A stretch of DNA of 64,000 bases, taken from positions 62,001-126,000 of the forward strand of contig JACCGJ010010800.1 in the NCBI GenBank assembly GCA_013407085.1, read 5' to 3'. Under the pieces are notes generated by a model. It searched no databases and was not told the origin of the DNA. It saw only the letters and a program-made list of their open reading frames with translations. Source of the DNA: Atriophallophorus winterbourni. Lineage: Eukaryota > Platyhelminthes > Trematoda > Plagiorchiida > Microphallidae. The position numbers and the translations under genes were made by a program. Shown piece by piece: positions 21,480 through 33,079 of this stretch. How positions within the stretch are numbered: position 1 is the first letter of the stretch; each line of letters starts with the position of its first letter.

Positions 21480-21835
21480 CAATCTTTTCTTTCTTAGGCG
21501 CCGTTGTTTAAGAGGTGACAATAGAAACCTTTAAGATCTTGAGGGGTTTGAGTGAACGACTTATTAACTTTAAGCCCCGAGCTGGGCACACGGGGCCATT
21601 TCCATAAAATTGCTAAGAAACGATGTCGGCTAGACTCCAGGAAACACTTTATCAGCCTTAGGGTTGTAAACGTCTGGAACATTCTTATAGAAAAACCTAT
21701 ATCCTGTAGTACTGTCTCAAGTTTTAAGCAGGGTTTGGACCGCAACTGGGGTAAGTATATTCGTGAATACTATACAAGCTTAGGTAGTTCATCTTCTAGC
21801 GTTATTCCGTAAATATAGTAAGGGCTAGTGTTCTC
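21480..21835 (+). pseudogene. LINE RT C-terminus fragment
   Basis: The plus strand reads PELGTRGHFHKIAKK, RLDSRKHFISLRVVNVWNIL and SFKQGLDRNWGKY, preceded by a RRRCLRGD-like stretch in another frame. This is the C-terminal block (RxxRGD, then RK-FFS-RVVNVWN) of jockey/CR1-type LINE polyproteins. It has the usual 5'-truncated form. Confidence 0.75.
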
Positions 21836-22860
21836 TATGTTTTTTTATTATTTATTATACACGATGCTACTTCAGCTGACCTCTCACCGTGCTGGTGAAG
21901 AGATACTGCTTTTTCTTTTTCCAGCATCGGCTATAACGCGGTGCTTCCTAAGTTTAACCCGGATAATCTCTTGGCTTCGCGATCGGCGAAGATTTCGAAT
22001 AGACAAAAAATACACGTTTTGGCAGTGGTGGGTGCTTCTCTGCAGCTTTCCACCGAAAGAAATTCTGGACGCTCGATTGGCTCGTTAGCCACATACTGTC
22101 CTGTGCAAACTGAACTGAAGCAATCTTGTAACACAAATTCTTCTTTTCCTTCTCCCTAATATCGCTTGTCCTCGGAGCCTTTTCTGTTAAACCTCCATTT
22201 TCTTACTTTCTAGATTCCGATACTAATCTAGATATTCTTCCTAGCGAAACAGCGTAAACTCTGATAACAATAAACCGCAATCAAGATCTTAAAGTTGTCG
22301 CGCAATATCAACTCGAGTTTTATTCAAAATAGAAAGATGTAGTAAAACTATTTCGCATTATCATGATAACAGTGAATTTTGAGGTTCATATAATGTCCAC
22401 TCAGAGATCCAACCAACGAAATAGGATAAACATGGGTCCTCATCTCACAGTTCACTCTTACCTTGAGACTTTCTAGTCATTTAACCAGTTCCGAATAAGG
22501 TGATACATTTCAGCAATACATTGTATAGGCAATTTTTAATTACGACTGCACGAAACCTTAGATAACAGGATGAATATACATAATTTTCAATTAGATGAAT
22601 TTGCATGTTTTCAAAACAAATCATCGCGATCATTTACGCTGTTTGGACACTCCACTGCAAATATGCAGTATTTAGCAGTCGTTTTAATATGCTTCATCAC
22701 TGCAGCACATAGATCATTTGTGAAGAGAGTCTCACTGCTTTGCCTTTTAAAAAGCCGGTCATAAAACTGTGTTTAGCGTAGTTTTTATCAGATCATTTAG
22801 GATTTGCGTTACCTGTGATCTTGAGAATTACGAAACTGGGGAGACTATCGTTCGTTCGTT
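21836..22860. other. No gene seen
   Basis: Several short overlapping frames but no recognisable protein. Positions 21900-22160 are GC-richer and may be part of an unrecognised repeat. Confidence 0.35.
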
Positions 22861-23480
22861 CGTTAGTCCTCTCCGTGCCGGGAAACACATGAGGCAAAGA
22901 CAACCCCACACCAGTGGTTCCTGTCTGCTGCTGCTTCCGTTGCCGTCTGCACCGTGAATCCTTGTGCATGTAGTTCGCGTTCCAACGTTCTGTGCCAAGT
23001 CTCCTTGGGCCGTCCCCTTTTTCGTTTACCTTGTGGAAGCCAGTGAATGGCTACCTTGGTATGCGAACTGGGATCCATCCTGCAGACATGACTACGGTAG
23101 ATACCACCTCCAGATCAGTTTTTGCAGGAGCTCTTCATTCGAAATGGTGTATGGCCAAAAAATCCGTAGAATCCTTCTCAAGCACTTAGTTTAAAACACG
23201 TTCATTCTGCGCTCAATAACAGCAGTCGTCTTCTCGCATTCCGATGCATACAGCAACACACTCAGAACGTTGCTCTTGAAGAGTCTGATCTTCGTGTTAA
23301 TGCTGAGAGCGGAGGATTTTCAAATGGAATTCAGCATGCAGAATGCTTGGTTCACCTTCCCGATTCTTCACCTGACCTCATCTTCACAGTCACCATTTAC
23401 AGTCATTTTGCTCCCAAGGTAGACTGTTTCTGTAACCTCAAGCTTGCGATGCATGCTCCATGGTTGGAATTAATTACGCT
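22860..23480 (-). pseudogene. RTE-like LINE C-terminal fragment
   Basis: The minus strand contains LYASECEKTTAVIERRMNVF, CLRRILRIFWPYTISNEELL and PQGKRKRGRPKETWHRTLE, then DRNHWCGVV. This is the post-RT C-terminal block typical of RTE-type elements (RRILRI-W, GKRKRGRP-TWRR, W--LV). Stops and frame shifts make it dead. Confidence 0.8.
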
Positions 23481-23579
23481 TTCAAGGTGGTGGGCGGTGT
23501 TCCAGACGAGAAGGTTCTGAACATGCATCGCAGCATACCTAGAATCATAGAATCACGCTTTTAGATGACCTCTCAATTC

Positions 23580-24040
23580 AGGATGTTCTTCAGACTGTCG
23601 CATACCCAGATTCTAATATCTGTTTCCGCCACGCCCTAGCTCAAAATCTTTTGCCCGAATTGATATTGGTACTGAAATGGATTACCATTTTGCAACACCT
23701 TGCATTTTTGGAAATTGAATGGCAGATTATTCCATACCGACCATTCATGAAGAGCATCTAAATCACTTTGCAGCTGTACACAGAACGCAGTTGATTTTAT
23801 CCTCATACAAAGTTTAATATCATCAGCGAAGAGAATCACTTTGCATTAGAGCGTCTCTGGTAGTTCGTTAATACAAACCAAGGAAAGTACTGACCCGAGG
23901 ACAGAAACTTGCGGTACGCCACTAGAGGCATCGATAGCCCGTTTATACAAACGATCTACGCACGCCCACTAAGGTAACTTTCAAGCCATACGAGTACCTG
24001 TCCGCTGAAACCCATCTGCTTCAGATTTTTGAGAATTAGT
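23580..24040 (-). pseudogene. CR1-like LINE RT fragment
   Basis: The minus strand reads SSGQYFPWF in place of SVLGP-F, then ILFADDIKLCMRIKS, LDALHEWSVWNNLPFNFQKC. These are the RT palm FADD box and the following helix of a CR1-type LINE, as in the 28-, 35- and 60-kb copies. It is degenerate and lacks the N- and C-terminal parts. Confidence 0.75.
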
Positions 24041-24049
24041 AGTAGTAGC

Positions 24050-26430
24050 AGTAGTGGAAACAAAAAACTGAAATTTCAACTTGATTGTTGTCAATGGTTT
24101 GGAAGCTCTTTAATCAATTAAACATTACATCTGGGATTTCATGCAGCTCCGATTTAAAAAAAATATCTCCGGGAACGTTTCTAGTAGGCATTCAAAAATC
24201 GAAATGGCATAATCCATACTGCTTTTTCTTTATTCTGAGGATTCTATTACAAAATCATGTAAGATCCTAATGTTTATTCTGCGGAAGAAAGCTTTGCAAA
24301 GATCGGCTCGTTGTGGCTATTAATCGAGTTTAAAAAAATTAAAGCGTGTTTCGTGGTGCGACAAAATTCATAAAAGCAAAGAAAAATTCACGCTGTTCTT
24401 TGAAGAGGCTTTTTTCTTAACTTCTTGCCATTCTATTGAAGAATTGTCTATGAATTTTAGTCATGGGTTGGTGCATTGCAGGTTTCGAATTGTAGACCCT
24501 GGTACATACATTGGCACCATTGCACCGGTGGAATTTCAACGTATCTGACAGAACCCCTTTTATGATAAGCTTAGTTTCAAACCATTTCTACTCAAAAGAC
24601 TCCATCACAGTTCAGAAATCACGATGAAGCTGACGTTCGTATAACGATATACATATATTCTCTCCATTTGGACCGGTAATCAGTCGCTGTAGAACCACAT
24701 GCATGCCCTTTCATTTTGCACTTTGATTGGCAAAGCTCGAATGCAATTTTCATTATGCCATCTAAGTAGGTAATGTTGAAACAATATTGTAACCTCCAAT
24801 GATCTGTATGATTGAAGTAATCGAATGCTATATAGATCGTTGTCCGGTTGATATCGACCGTCTTAACAAAATTATACAGTAGAAAAAAAGGAATTGTTCA
24901 GCACTGAGAATGCGTTAAATGGAACCGTTAGAATTTTATATTGGATTAAACACTCGATACATTAGCACGGAATGTATTCCTTTAATTTTTTATCAGGAGC
25001 GTGTGATACTATTTTCAAAAAGTCCAAATGTGATTGTACATTCAATCTAGCACACGCCACACCATTAATTGTCTGATGTACAAACCGCTTGAATAATTTG
25101 TGAACTTGTGTGAACCGGAAAAAATCTAATTCAGTGCTTTATTTCCGAATTATAAGAGAATGGTTATCTTTTATGATAACGTTAGCCGTCCCTTAAATTA
25201 AGAGTCAAACAGGTAAGCGCACCATCTTAAGAATACTGTCCCATAATTTGGAATTAATGTGCGTTTAGGAGTTATTCTATACTACAAAACTTAAATAAAA
25301 TGTAACGAAAATTCGTTCTACGGAAACTGAATTGATGTAAGCTGGATATGCCATACATCCGATGAATTTGTTATCGAAAAGTTCAGATATCGTTATTTGA
25401 CGTACAGAACTCGAATACGAGTATCTATTCTCGGAGTTCGAAAAACCGTATGTATTGCTTATTATGAGGAACTGATGGACGGCCCGAATAATGTAACAAT
25501 AAAGAATTCGAATATAGTAGGACTTCATATTTTCAAAACTTTTGAAGTTTAACCTACGTTAATGGCATTCTACTGACGCTATTATTCCGAAGTCACCAAA
25601 ATTGCGTTCATTTGTCTCTACGATAATCGGGCTAACTCACGGACATTGAGCAATAGCTACATGTCTATGTTTATGGAGTTTTCAAAAATACACTGCTGAA
25701 GTAATTCAAAATGCAAGTAACGATAATATATGTATCAAAACACAGAAAAAGTCAATGGTTGTGTGGGCAAATTGTTTTGCTTGGAACTCATCAACTGGTA
25801 AAACATTGAGTTGAAAAAGTATCGTGCTATGTCAATGTATCCTAATTATTAATTTCATAATCATATGCTAAATAGTATATGTTCATATTCACAATTCAAC
25901 TATTAGCATAAAGTAAAAGAAGTTTATGGCCTGATAATAAGATATATGCCACCACAATTAGATATAGACACGTATAACTTAGTTTGAAATAATGAATTAA
26001 AGTAAACAATAAAAATCGATAAAAATATTGAATTTTTATTCCAGTTTACAATGTGCAACTCACGTGCCAATTCACCGTAGATAAAAGGTACTGCTCGCAA
26101 ACAACAAAACAGCCTGAATCTCTGATATTCTGGAACTTGGAGATTACATTTAGCCAGTGAAAACAGCCCAATTCACTAATTGGTTTTGACATAAATCAAC
26201 GTTATCAATCATTATTCATGCATTATTCATCAGAACAATCGAAAAATTATCATTGTCTGTGTTGTAAAAGTCAATTTTATTCTCGCGTAATCGATCTCAG
26301 CAACTCGGGTGCAAATAAATCGTTATTTCACAATCAATTGGCTTTCAACCTTTTCCACGTTGGGATATTCTTGGTTCAGAATCTTTTTAATATAAATATC
26401 GAACACAACAATGTCTATGGAAATAGATAA
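24050..26430. other. AT-rich stretch, no gene seen
   Basis: No open frame in this 2.4 kb has a recognisable product, and no repeat shared with other parts of the window was noticed. Confidence 0.4.
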
Positions 26431-26434
26431 AGAA

Positions 26435-27060
26435 TTACACAGTGGAAAATCTGACCACAATTGAAAGAGCGTGAACTGCATGGTAGAAAAGATGTTTAAA
26501 AATCCGAAAATAAATAATTAGAAAAGAAATATAAGTTTGTGATAGAATGATTACGATAATTATCGTCCTACCAATGTAGGATAAAATGCACATGACAATG
26601 TAGATTATATCGTGGTAGCCAAATGGTATACAACAGTACCGAAGAGCAGTGACGTAGCCCGCGTGAACGGAAAAGCTGTCCAGGTCAATAGTTCCAAGGT
26701 CGGATAATACACATTCGGTGCATATCCCTCTCCAAGAATCCTGGTTAGAGGAGACTTCTGATTGAGAATTGACAATCGAAGGGTTCAAACGGTGAAAGGT
26801 AATTCCAGGCTGGAACATAGTATCACAGCAACGACTCACTCCAAAGTCAGCCGAGGCACTTGATCTGCATGGGTTTATTGTCGGTGATGACCGGAGTAGG
26901 GTGCACGAAGATCCGACCAGGACAAAACCGAGTCACGCCTCGCATGGAGTTAACGTGCTGCCTGGACCGTCTCACATGAAGTGAACGCGCTGGTTGCTAA
27001 ATAGCTCATATGGTACGGTCTTATTACGAACTCAGTAGGAGCCGATGCAGACGCATCCAT
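26435..27060. other. GC-richer block with a 134-codon open frame of unknown nature
   Basis: On the minus strand 26839-26435 is open. Its first half is soluble-looking (WRGICTECVLSDLGTIDLDS) and its second half is strongly hydrophobic (YIVMCILSYIGRTIIIVIIL). Base composition changes near 26.64 kb, so the GC-rich part (26640-27060) may be the end of an unrecognised element rather than a gene. No function is proposed. Confidence 0.25.
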
Positions 27061-27231
27061 CAGCTTGACAACCAAGAACAAGATACCACGAAAACACAGT
27101 CAATTCAATCAAATTAAATTAAATTTTAATGGTCTAAAAAGCATATAGCTTTTCAAAAAAACCACAGAATAATATGGCGACAACGAATAATATAACAAGC
27201 AAAAATGGGATTAGATTGCTTACTGAGCAGT

Positions 27232-28403
27232 TCAAGAATCAAGTAAATATCCAAAAGGCAGAAATTGTTTTCGATTGGTGGTATAACAAATGTAGGTGCA
27301 TGGTGTTAAGATGTATAGTTTTCTTCGAAGCACGTGTTTGGTGGTCAAAAAGGCATCAAGGCTTCTCTTGTAAGTTTGCTGGTTTGGTGAGTTTACAACA
27401 TTATCTGGCAGATTGTTCCAAGTAAAACAAACTCTCACGGCAAAAAATATCGTCTGCGGTTGAGTCTCGAGTGAGGGACAGAGTAAATGTGTGAGCTCTT
27501 GTATTATGGGAGCTCCGTAGATTCAATAAGCATTGTAGAGGGTGCTTTTCGGTATTCAAAATATTGTAAACCAGAATCGAATCCCCTCGGAGAGGACGAC
27601 GTGGATAATCAAATAAATTTAGCGTTTTGATTCGCTCACTGTAGGGTTTCTGGCTGAGTCCAGTGACAAGTTTGGTAGCTCGATGATATATTCGTTGCAA
27701 AGTCGCAACTTCTTTTTTAAGCCATGGTGACCATGCTTGAACTGCATATTCCATCGTGGGTCTGATGTACGTATTTATAATACAGAGAATTGTCTGTTTT
27801 GAGAACCTACCGAAAATTCTCTTCAGGAGTGACAATTTATGTCATGTTTTGCGAAATACGTAGTTGAAGTGGCTCGACATCCCTAGGGTGTTGCTTATTA
27901 GTACACTTAAGTCCTTTTGTTCCATGGTCCACGAGAGGCTGTGTGTTCCAAGAAAATACTGATACTCTACATATCTGCCAATGTTTAACATGTGACACTT
28001 TTGGAAATTAAAAAAATATGCGATATTTAGGGACCAAGCCTGGAGGTTGTGCAGATCCTTTTGGAGCAGTTCGCAGTCTTCTGACTTACTTATCTTCGGC
28101 CACACTTTTATATCGTCCGCAAACAGTACGATCTTGCATTCGAAGAGAGCCGGTATGCCATTAGCATAAAGCGCGAAGAGGATTGGTCCGAGGACGGATC
28201 CCTGAGGCGCTCCACCTGTCACGGCTACCGACTTCGATAGAGCAACATCCACAGAGACTTGAACAAGCCGATCAGATTCTCTAACCATGCTAACAGACTG
28301 CCAGTTATGCCACAACGTTCCAGCTTCTGCAAGAGAATACTGTGGTTTACACGGTCAAATGCTTTCGACATATCGAGGTAACATACATGGATGGTATACC
28401 CAG
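27232..28403 (-). pseudogene. CR1-like LINE RT, catalytic core and C-terminus
   Basis: It resumes with YTIHVCYLDMSKAFDRVNHS, then GGAPQGSVLGPILFALYANG, CKIVLFADDIKVW, QAWSLNIAYFFNFQKCHMLN, PTMEYAVQAWSPWLKKEV and YPRRPLRGDSILVYNILN, ending with VCFTWNNLPDNVV. The catalytic FADD is intact, but frames change near 27840. Confidence 0.87.
28399..28403. repeat. Target site duplication (CCCAG), left
   Basis: CCCAG directly outside the 3' LTR; it is repeated at 32050-32054 outside the 5' LTR. Five base pairs is typical of BEL/Pao integration. Confidence 0.85.
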
Positions 28404-28978
28404 TGTATTGTCTGTGACGTGAGTTACGCGTAGTCCACCCGTTTCTTATTTCGATCAATTCAAAACAACGGTCGGGATATTCTACGGTACTGTAATTAAC
28501 AACAATTACAACAAAAATAACTATACAAACCTTAATTGTATAAAAACGTCACAGCAACAATGGAGCCAAATACTCCAGAATCAAATTCAATTCAAAAAAA
28601 GACGGCCTGATATAAAAAATAAGAAGAATCGATTTACCAAAATGTCGTCCAAACATTCTGTGACAATCAAAAATGACACTCAAAATAGCGTACAAATTCA
28701 AGCAAAATACTGAAGCCCAAAATGGCAACCAAATTCCGCAACAATGACCGACAATGGCAGAAACAATAAATTAAAACAAACATTTGACCGAAGGCGTGTA
28801 CAGAAAAGATTTACAATAACAGAAATAATTACAAATAGAAAAGTTTTATATTAAAATACTGTAGGAAAATTAAACACAAGCAAAATCTATTACACAAAAT
28901 TCAGGTTTTGTAACTAGGTTCAAAATAAAAGGAATGTTGAAGTGAAAGGAAGAATTTCAAACTACTTTGAACCTTACA
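28404..28978 (-). repeat. 3' LTR of the BEL/Pao element
   Basis: 575 bp, with canonical TG..CA ends on the minus strand and a one-base deletion relative to the 5' LTR. It is directly preceded by the purine-rich GGTCGGAGG. Confidence 0.9.
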
Positions 28979-29160
28979 CCTCCGACCAAATTCTTTCTAG
29001 GGCTCAACTGTACAACGATTGTTCGACGAATACCCTAACTAATTCAGAGCAGCAAATGACTTTATTTAGTGGCGAGTCACTTCCGCCACATTACATCATC
29101 ATCATTGGATATTAGTAGCTTTTTATAGAGAATGCGGTTGCAAGCCGCAGACTCACCACA

Positions 29161-29482
29161 TCATCCGGTGATGCTTCTTGCCTTATAAAGAAGAGTTGTC
29201 CTGATCCTTACCCAAGTCACCACCTCTTGGGACCCTTCTAACAAACATACTTTCCGAATATCACGCCGGATCACGTCATCCCTTGTTCGTATGCTGACCG
29301 TTCGTACCAAACCATCATCACTCACTTCCGCTGTCTCAATAATACCAAGCGGCCACGACATTTTCGATAATTCTTCAGACACAACCAACAATACATCACC
29401 GGGAATCAAATTGTGACGTGTGTTGATCCATCGTTGTCGTTCTTGTGTTTGTGCGGTGAGAACACTTACATGATTAACAACT
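29161..29482 (-). pseudogene. BEL/Pao integrase C-terminal domain remnant
   Basis: The frame continues past the TAG with ERQRWINTRHNLIPGDVLLV, SWPLGIIETAEVSDDGLVR and DIRKVCLLEG. This is the C-terminal domain of BEL/Pao integrase (DUF5641 type; GD-V-V, WPLG, DG-VR, KLCLLE). The RT, RNase H and integrase core, normally between it and the protease, are absent. Confidence 0.85.
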
Positions 29483-29484
29483 GT

Positions 29485-30159
29485 CTAACAATCGGTTGGT
29501 CCCTGTAGCACCCATCGAAGTAACGTCTTGGTAGCGAATGGCTGCTTTCGACCACTAACACGTTGTTCAAGCACCCAATGCGCTCCTGGTGCGTCACAGC
29601 CAATAAGCAAAATTATTTCTCTCCCCACATTCTCTGAAACATTCAGATCTTTCAAATGTGCATACCTCGTGCTGATCATATTTAGAGATTTCAGCACTGC
29701 TTCAGGTAACTTTAAAACCGTGTAAGCTTCGGCAACATGAATTATTTCATCACTGTCTACCGAATGCACATCGAAACTTAACAACGAACTTTTCAACTTT
29801 CTATGTAGACCAAGTGTTGCTATCGACACATCAACTGGCGCACTTGGCATACAAAATTTCTCAACAAAACTCTGCGAGATCAAAGTTGTATCAGAGCCAT
29901 TATCAAGTGAAGCCACGGCTGGAACAAGTCCAACTGGCGTGTCAATGTTCACTGTCAGGTAGCCTAAGCTTACTGCTGTACTGAGAGCAGTAACACTGCA
30001 GTTTATACTATTCAGTTGCTCATTAGGACGATCATAATGCAGCGAAGAATGGTGTCGTCTACTACAACCTTCAACGGAACAAGTATTCGTAATCTTGCAA
30101 TCGAATGCCCTGTGAGACCGGCATGAGCAAACGTAACATATTCCATGCTGCTTAGCCAT
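29485..30159 (-). pseudogene. BEL/Pao zinc knuckles and aspartic protease
   Basis: The frame has CYVCSCRSHRAFDC, CSVEGCSRRHHSSLH and then a DUF1758-type protease domain: AVASLDNGSDTTLISQSF, where LDNGSDTT replaces the usual LD-GS-T. GREIILLIGCDAPG and TLLRWVLQGPT follow. It ends in TAG at the point where the RT linker should start. It is in the same frame as gag. Confidence 0.85.
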
Positions 30160-30210
30160 ATTCCATCTGGCTTTTACGTCAGCCTACTGATAAACAGGAC
30201 AATCATCTAT

Positions 30211-31020
30211 CTAATGAGGTCCTCTACATTGAAAACATTCAACCAGCATTGGCCTCGGTTCCCTCGTAGACATAAACACCCTCCTTCCATCTGGCATTCT
30301 TGGTTTCTCTGATGGCTTCGAAGAGACAGATGTTCTATCTATTAGCATGCCAAATATGCTCCTGGCAATTCTTGCTCTCCGAGATACGAACTCGGTCAGA
30401 CTGGCAAAATCAACTTCTGACCCGTCAGCAAGCATTGTATCCGCTGCGTCAGCCCACTGCTGTTGTAACGCAACAGGGAAGCATTTCACTAATCCTTCCA
30501 AAGTTGTGACTGAATTCAAATCAGCGTCACACTTCATTTGCTTCAATGTGATTTGGCAATTTTCCATTTTTATGGCCAAATCAGACAAACCATCGACTTT
30601 GTTGGAAAGTCTTCTAGCTTCATCAAGCAACTCCTTTAATGTTGACCTGGCAATTACATGTGGTAGTCCAAACAAATCTTTCAAAATCATCTTTGCCCGC
30701 GTATAACCCTCAGTGGGTTGTAGCATGACACATGCATCAATTGCTTTTCGAGCCTTGCCCCGACAATAATACATCAAATACAACAGTCGCTGGCCTGGAT
30801 CCATAAGCCTCGACTCAACGTAACATTCAAACTGTTTCAGGAACTTCCAATAGTCTATCGGATTACCGACGAAGTAGGATAATTCTACTTTAGGCAATCC
30901 CATACTCATGTTCATCGCTGGTTGCAAATAGCTTACTGCCGAGTCAAACCCTTCAGTTTTGCTACTTGTACCGGCGATCAAGTTTACTTCTTCAGCGACT
31001 CCTCGTCGTTCCTTTGTCAA
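30211..31020 (-). pseudogene. BEL/Pao gag-like protein
   Basis: A 269-codon frame matching the gag region of BEL/Pao elements (DUF1759 type): LPKVELSYFVGNPIDYWKF, YLMYYCRGKARKAID, TRAKMILKDLFGLPHVI and LKELLDEARRLSNKVDGLSD. It ends in a first zinc knuckle (CFQCRGPH) cut by a TAG. The next domain continues in the same frame. Confidence 0.85.
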
Positions 31021-31473
31021 GCGCTCTATCGTTGATCTAAATCGCGCTTTATTTGTAACACTTGTTGAAAACCCGCACTGCTATCTCTATTATCATCGTT
31101 TCTTTAGAAGCTCTCTTAGGCATACTAGATGAAATATACAAAAATGTTCCAAAACGACAAAAAAATAAATAAAAAGGGGACGTCACCAAAGTTTTGAACA
31201 GGGATTGACTGTCAAATGTTCAATGTCACGACGATCGGGGAGTTCTTTGCCAATTTTGCTCAATATAGCTTCAATTTAACGAACCAAATTGCGTATATTC
31301 TCCGGTTGAGACAATTACTGTACCAGTCAGAAGACAAGTTGTGATGCGAATCCAATTAAAACGATCCAACTTTAGCACAGAAACCGAATTGATGCAATTC
31401 ACGAATTGAGTACTTCTCGCCAAGTTCGAGAAAAATCAAATTACAAATTAAGTACTCCAAAAAAATTAAGTAC

Positions 31474-32049
31474 TTTATTGTCTGTGACGTGAGTTACGCG
31501 TAGTCCACCCGTTTCTTATTTCGATCAATTCAAAACAACGATCGGGATATTCTACGGTACTGTAATTAACAACAATTACAACAAAAATAACTATACAAAC
31601 CTTAATTGTATAAAAACGTCACAGCAACAATGGAGCCAAATACTCCAGAATCAAATTCAATTCAAACAAAAGACGACCTAATATAAAAAATAAGAAGAAT
31701 CGATTTACCAAAATGTCGTCCAAACTTTCTGTGACAATCAAAAATGACACTCAAAATGGCGTTCAAATTCAAGCAAAATACTGAAGCCCAAAATGGCAAC
31801 CAAATTCCGCAACAATGACCGACAATGGCAGAAACAATAAATTAAAACAAACATTTGACCGAAGGCGTGTACAGAAAAGATTTACAATAACAGAAATAAT
31901 TACAAATAGAAAAGTTTTATATTAAAATACTGTAGGAAAATTAAACACAAGCAAAATCTATTACACAAAATTCAGGTTTTGTAACTAGGTCCAAAATAAA
32001 AGAAATGTTGAAAGGAAAGGAAGAATTTCAAACTACTTTGAACCTTACA
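31474..32049 (-). repeat. 5' LTR of the BEL/Pao element
   Basis: 576 bp, nearly identical to 28404-28978. Its inner end reads AAA where the other LTR has ACA. A weak candidate primer-binding site (TGGAGTACTT) lies about 12 nt inside. Confidence 0.9.
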
Positions 32050-32054
32050 CCCAG
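32050..32054. repeat. Target site duplication (CCCAG), right
   Basis: The partner of 28399-28403. Removing one copy and the element rejoins the LINE RT reading. Confidence 0.85.
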
Positions 32055-33064
32055 CATCTACTGCTCGAGTCCAGTCGTCAAGTGTAAGGAGAAGGTTTGT
32101 AATGCAGGAGTATACCCTTCTAAAACCCTGCTGCGCTCTCGAATATAGCTTTTTTCCTCAAGGTATTTGCTCAGTTTGTTTGCCACGATCATTTCGAGTA
32201 CCTTGGATACGGCGGACAACAAAGTAACAGGTCTGTAATTTGCGGGCTCCGAACGCACCCCGCCTTTGAAAATCGGGGAGATTATACCAGATTTCCATTC
32301 AGTCGGTATGATAACTGAGTTAGAGGTCCGCATAGAGATTGTGCACAATGCTTGAGTATATTTGGCATAATTTTATCACAACCAGGGGAATTTCTGGGAT
32401 TCAACGATAGAAGAGTTCCCAGCACCTCTTCTTTGGTGATGGTTATTGTGTCCAATGGTAGAGAATGAGTTATTTCTGGATCCATTTGTATATCCACGCT
32501 TTCCTTTGGACAAAATACTGTAGCATAATAATTTACCAAAGCATCCGCGGTGTCAGCTGCATTTGTGGTCATTCGAGAGGGCGTCCGCAAGGTCGCAACT
32601 CCTGCTTTCACTAAACACTGCTTGTTCATAATCTCGTAAAGGAGCTTGGGATTCCGTTTAATTTTAGACATTATGACAACTCGATACTGTATTTTGTCTT
32701 CAGCAATAAGTTTAATGACCTGGTTTCTTAGTTTTCTAAAGGTGGCATCGGCATGTGGCATCAGTGGTTAACCGGCGATGGTTTCTCCAAGCCATATTTC
32801 GCAGTTTAATCCATTTCGGAGTGCGATTTTAAATTCAAATGCGTTTTCACACTGTTTTGGTACGAATGCTGAGTTCGAGTTGATTTCCCGGTTAAGCTTG
32901 GTCAAAATGTTACACCACTGCTCTTTTAATCTCATGCCTTCAATTTTCCAATCGTTAATGAAACTCAGGGCGTTTGATAATTTAGATAGGCATACCTTTC
33001 TGATGATTTTCGTTGTAACGTTTGTTCGCTCTGCTCGACATAGGTAGTCAAAATTCAACATCAA
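32055..33064 (-). pseudogene. CR1-like LINE RT, N-terminal half
   Basis: The reading covers MLNFDYLCRAERTNVTTKII, QVIKLIAEDKIQYR, LYEIMNKQCLVKAG, LSLNPRNSPGCDKIMPNIL, IISPIFKGGVRSEPANYRPV and LLSAVSKVLEMIVANKL. These are the RT 0/1/2 blocks (N-SPG-D, P-KGG, NYRP). It stops at 32055 exactly where the LTR element entered. Confidence 0.85.
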
Positions 33065-33079
33065 ATGGTCGCTCGAACC

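Larger units (their letters stand above)
28404..32049 (-). mobile_element. Non-autonomous BEL/Pao LTR retrotransposon nested in a LINE
   Basis: This is a 3646-bp element on the minus strand with two long direct repeats of 575-576 bp that begin TGTAAGG and end in ACA (AAA in the 5' copy). It is flanked by the 5-bp direct repeat CCCAG. Between the LTRs are a gag-like frame, zinc knuckles, an aspartic protease and a short integrase C-terminal domain; RT, RNase H and the integrase core are missing. The LTRs differ at only about a dozen positions, so insertion was fairly recent. A purine-rich tract (GGTCGGAGG) precedes the 3' LTR. No clear primer-binding site directly follows the 5' LTR. Confidence 0.9.

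Noticed and set aside
30300..30706. Plus-strand open frames at 30.3-30.7 kb
   Set aside because: They are antisense to the BEL gag frame, which has clear family similarity.
31440..31473. Primer-binding site directly after the BEL 5' LTR
   Set aside because: Only a weak TGGAGTACTT candidate about 12 nt inside; not listed as a feature because no matching tRNA end could be confirmed.
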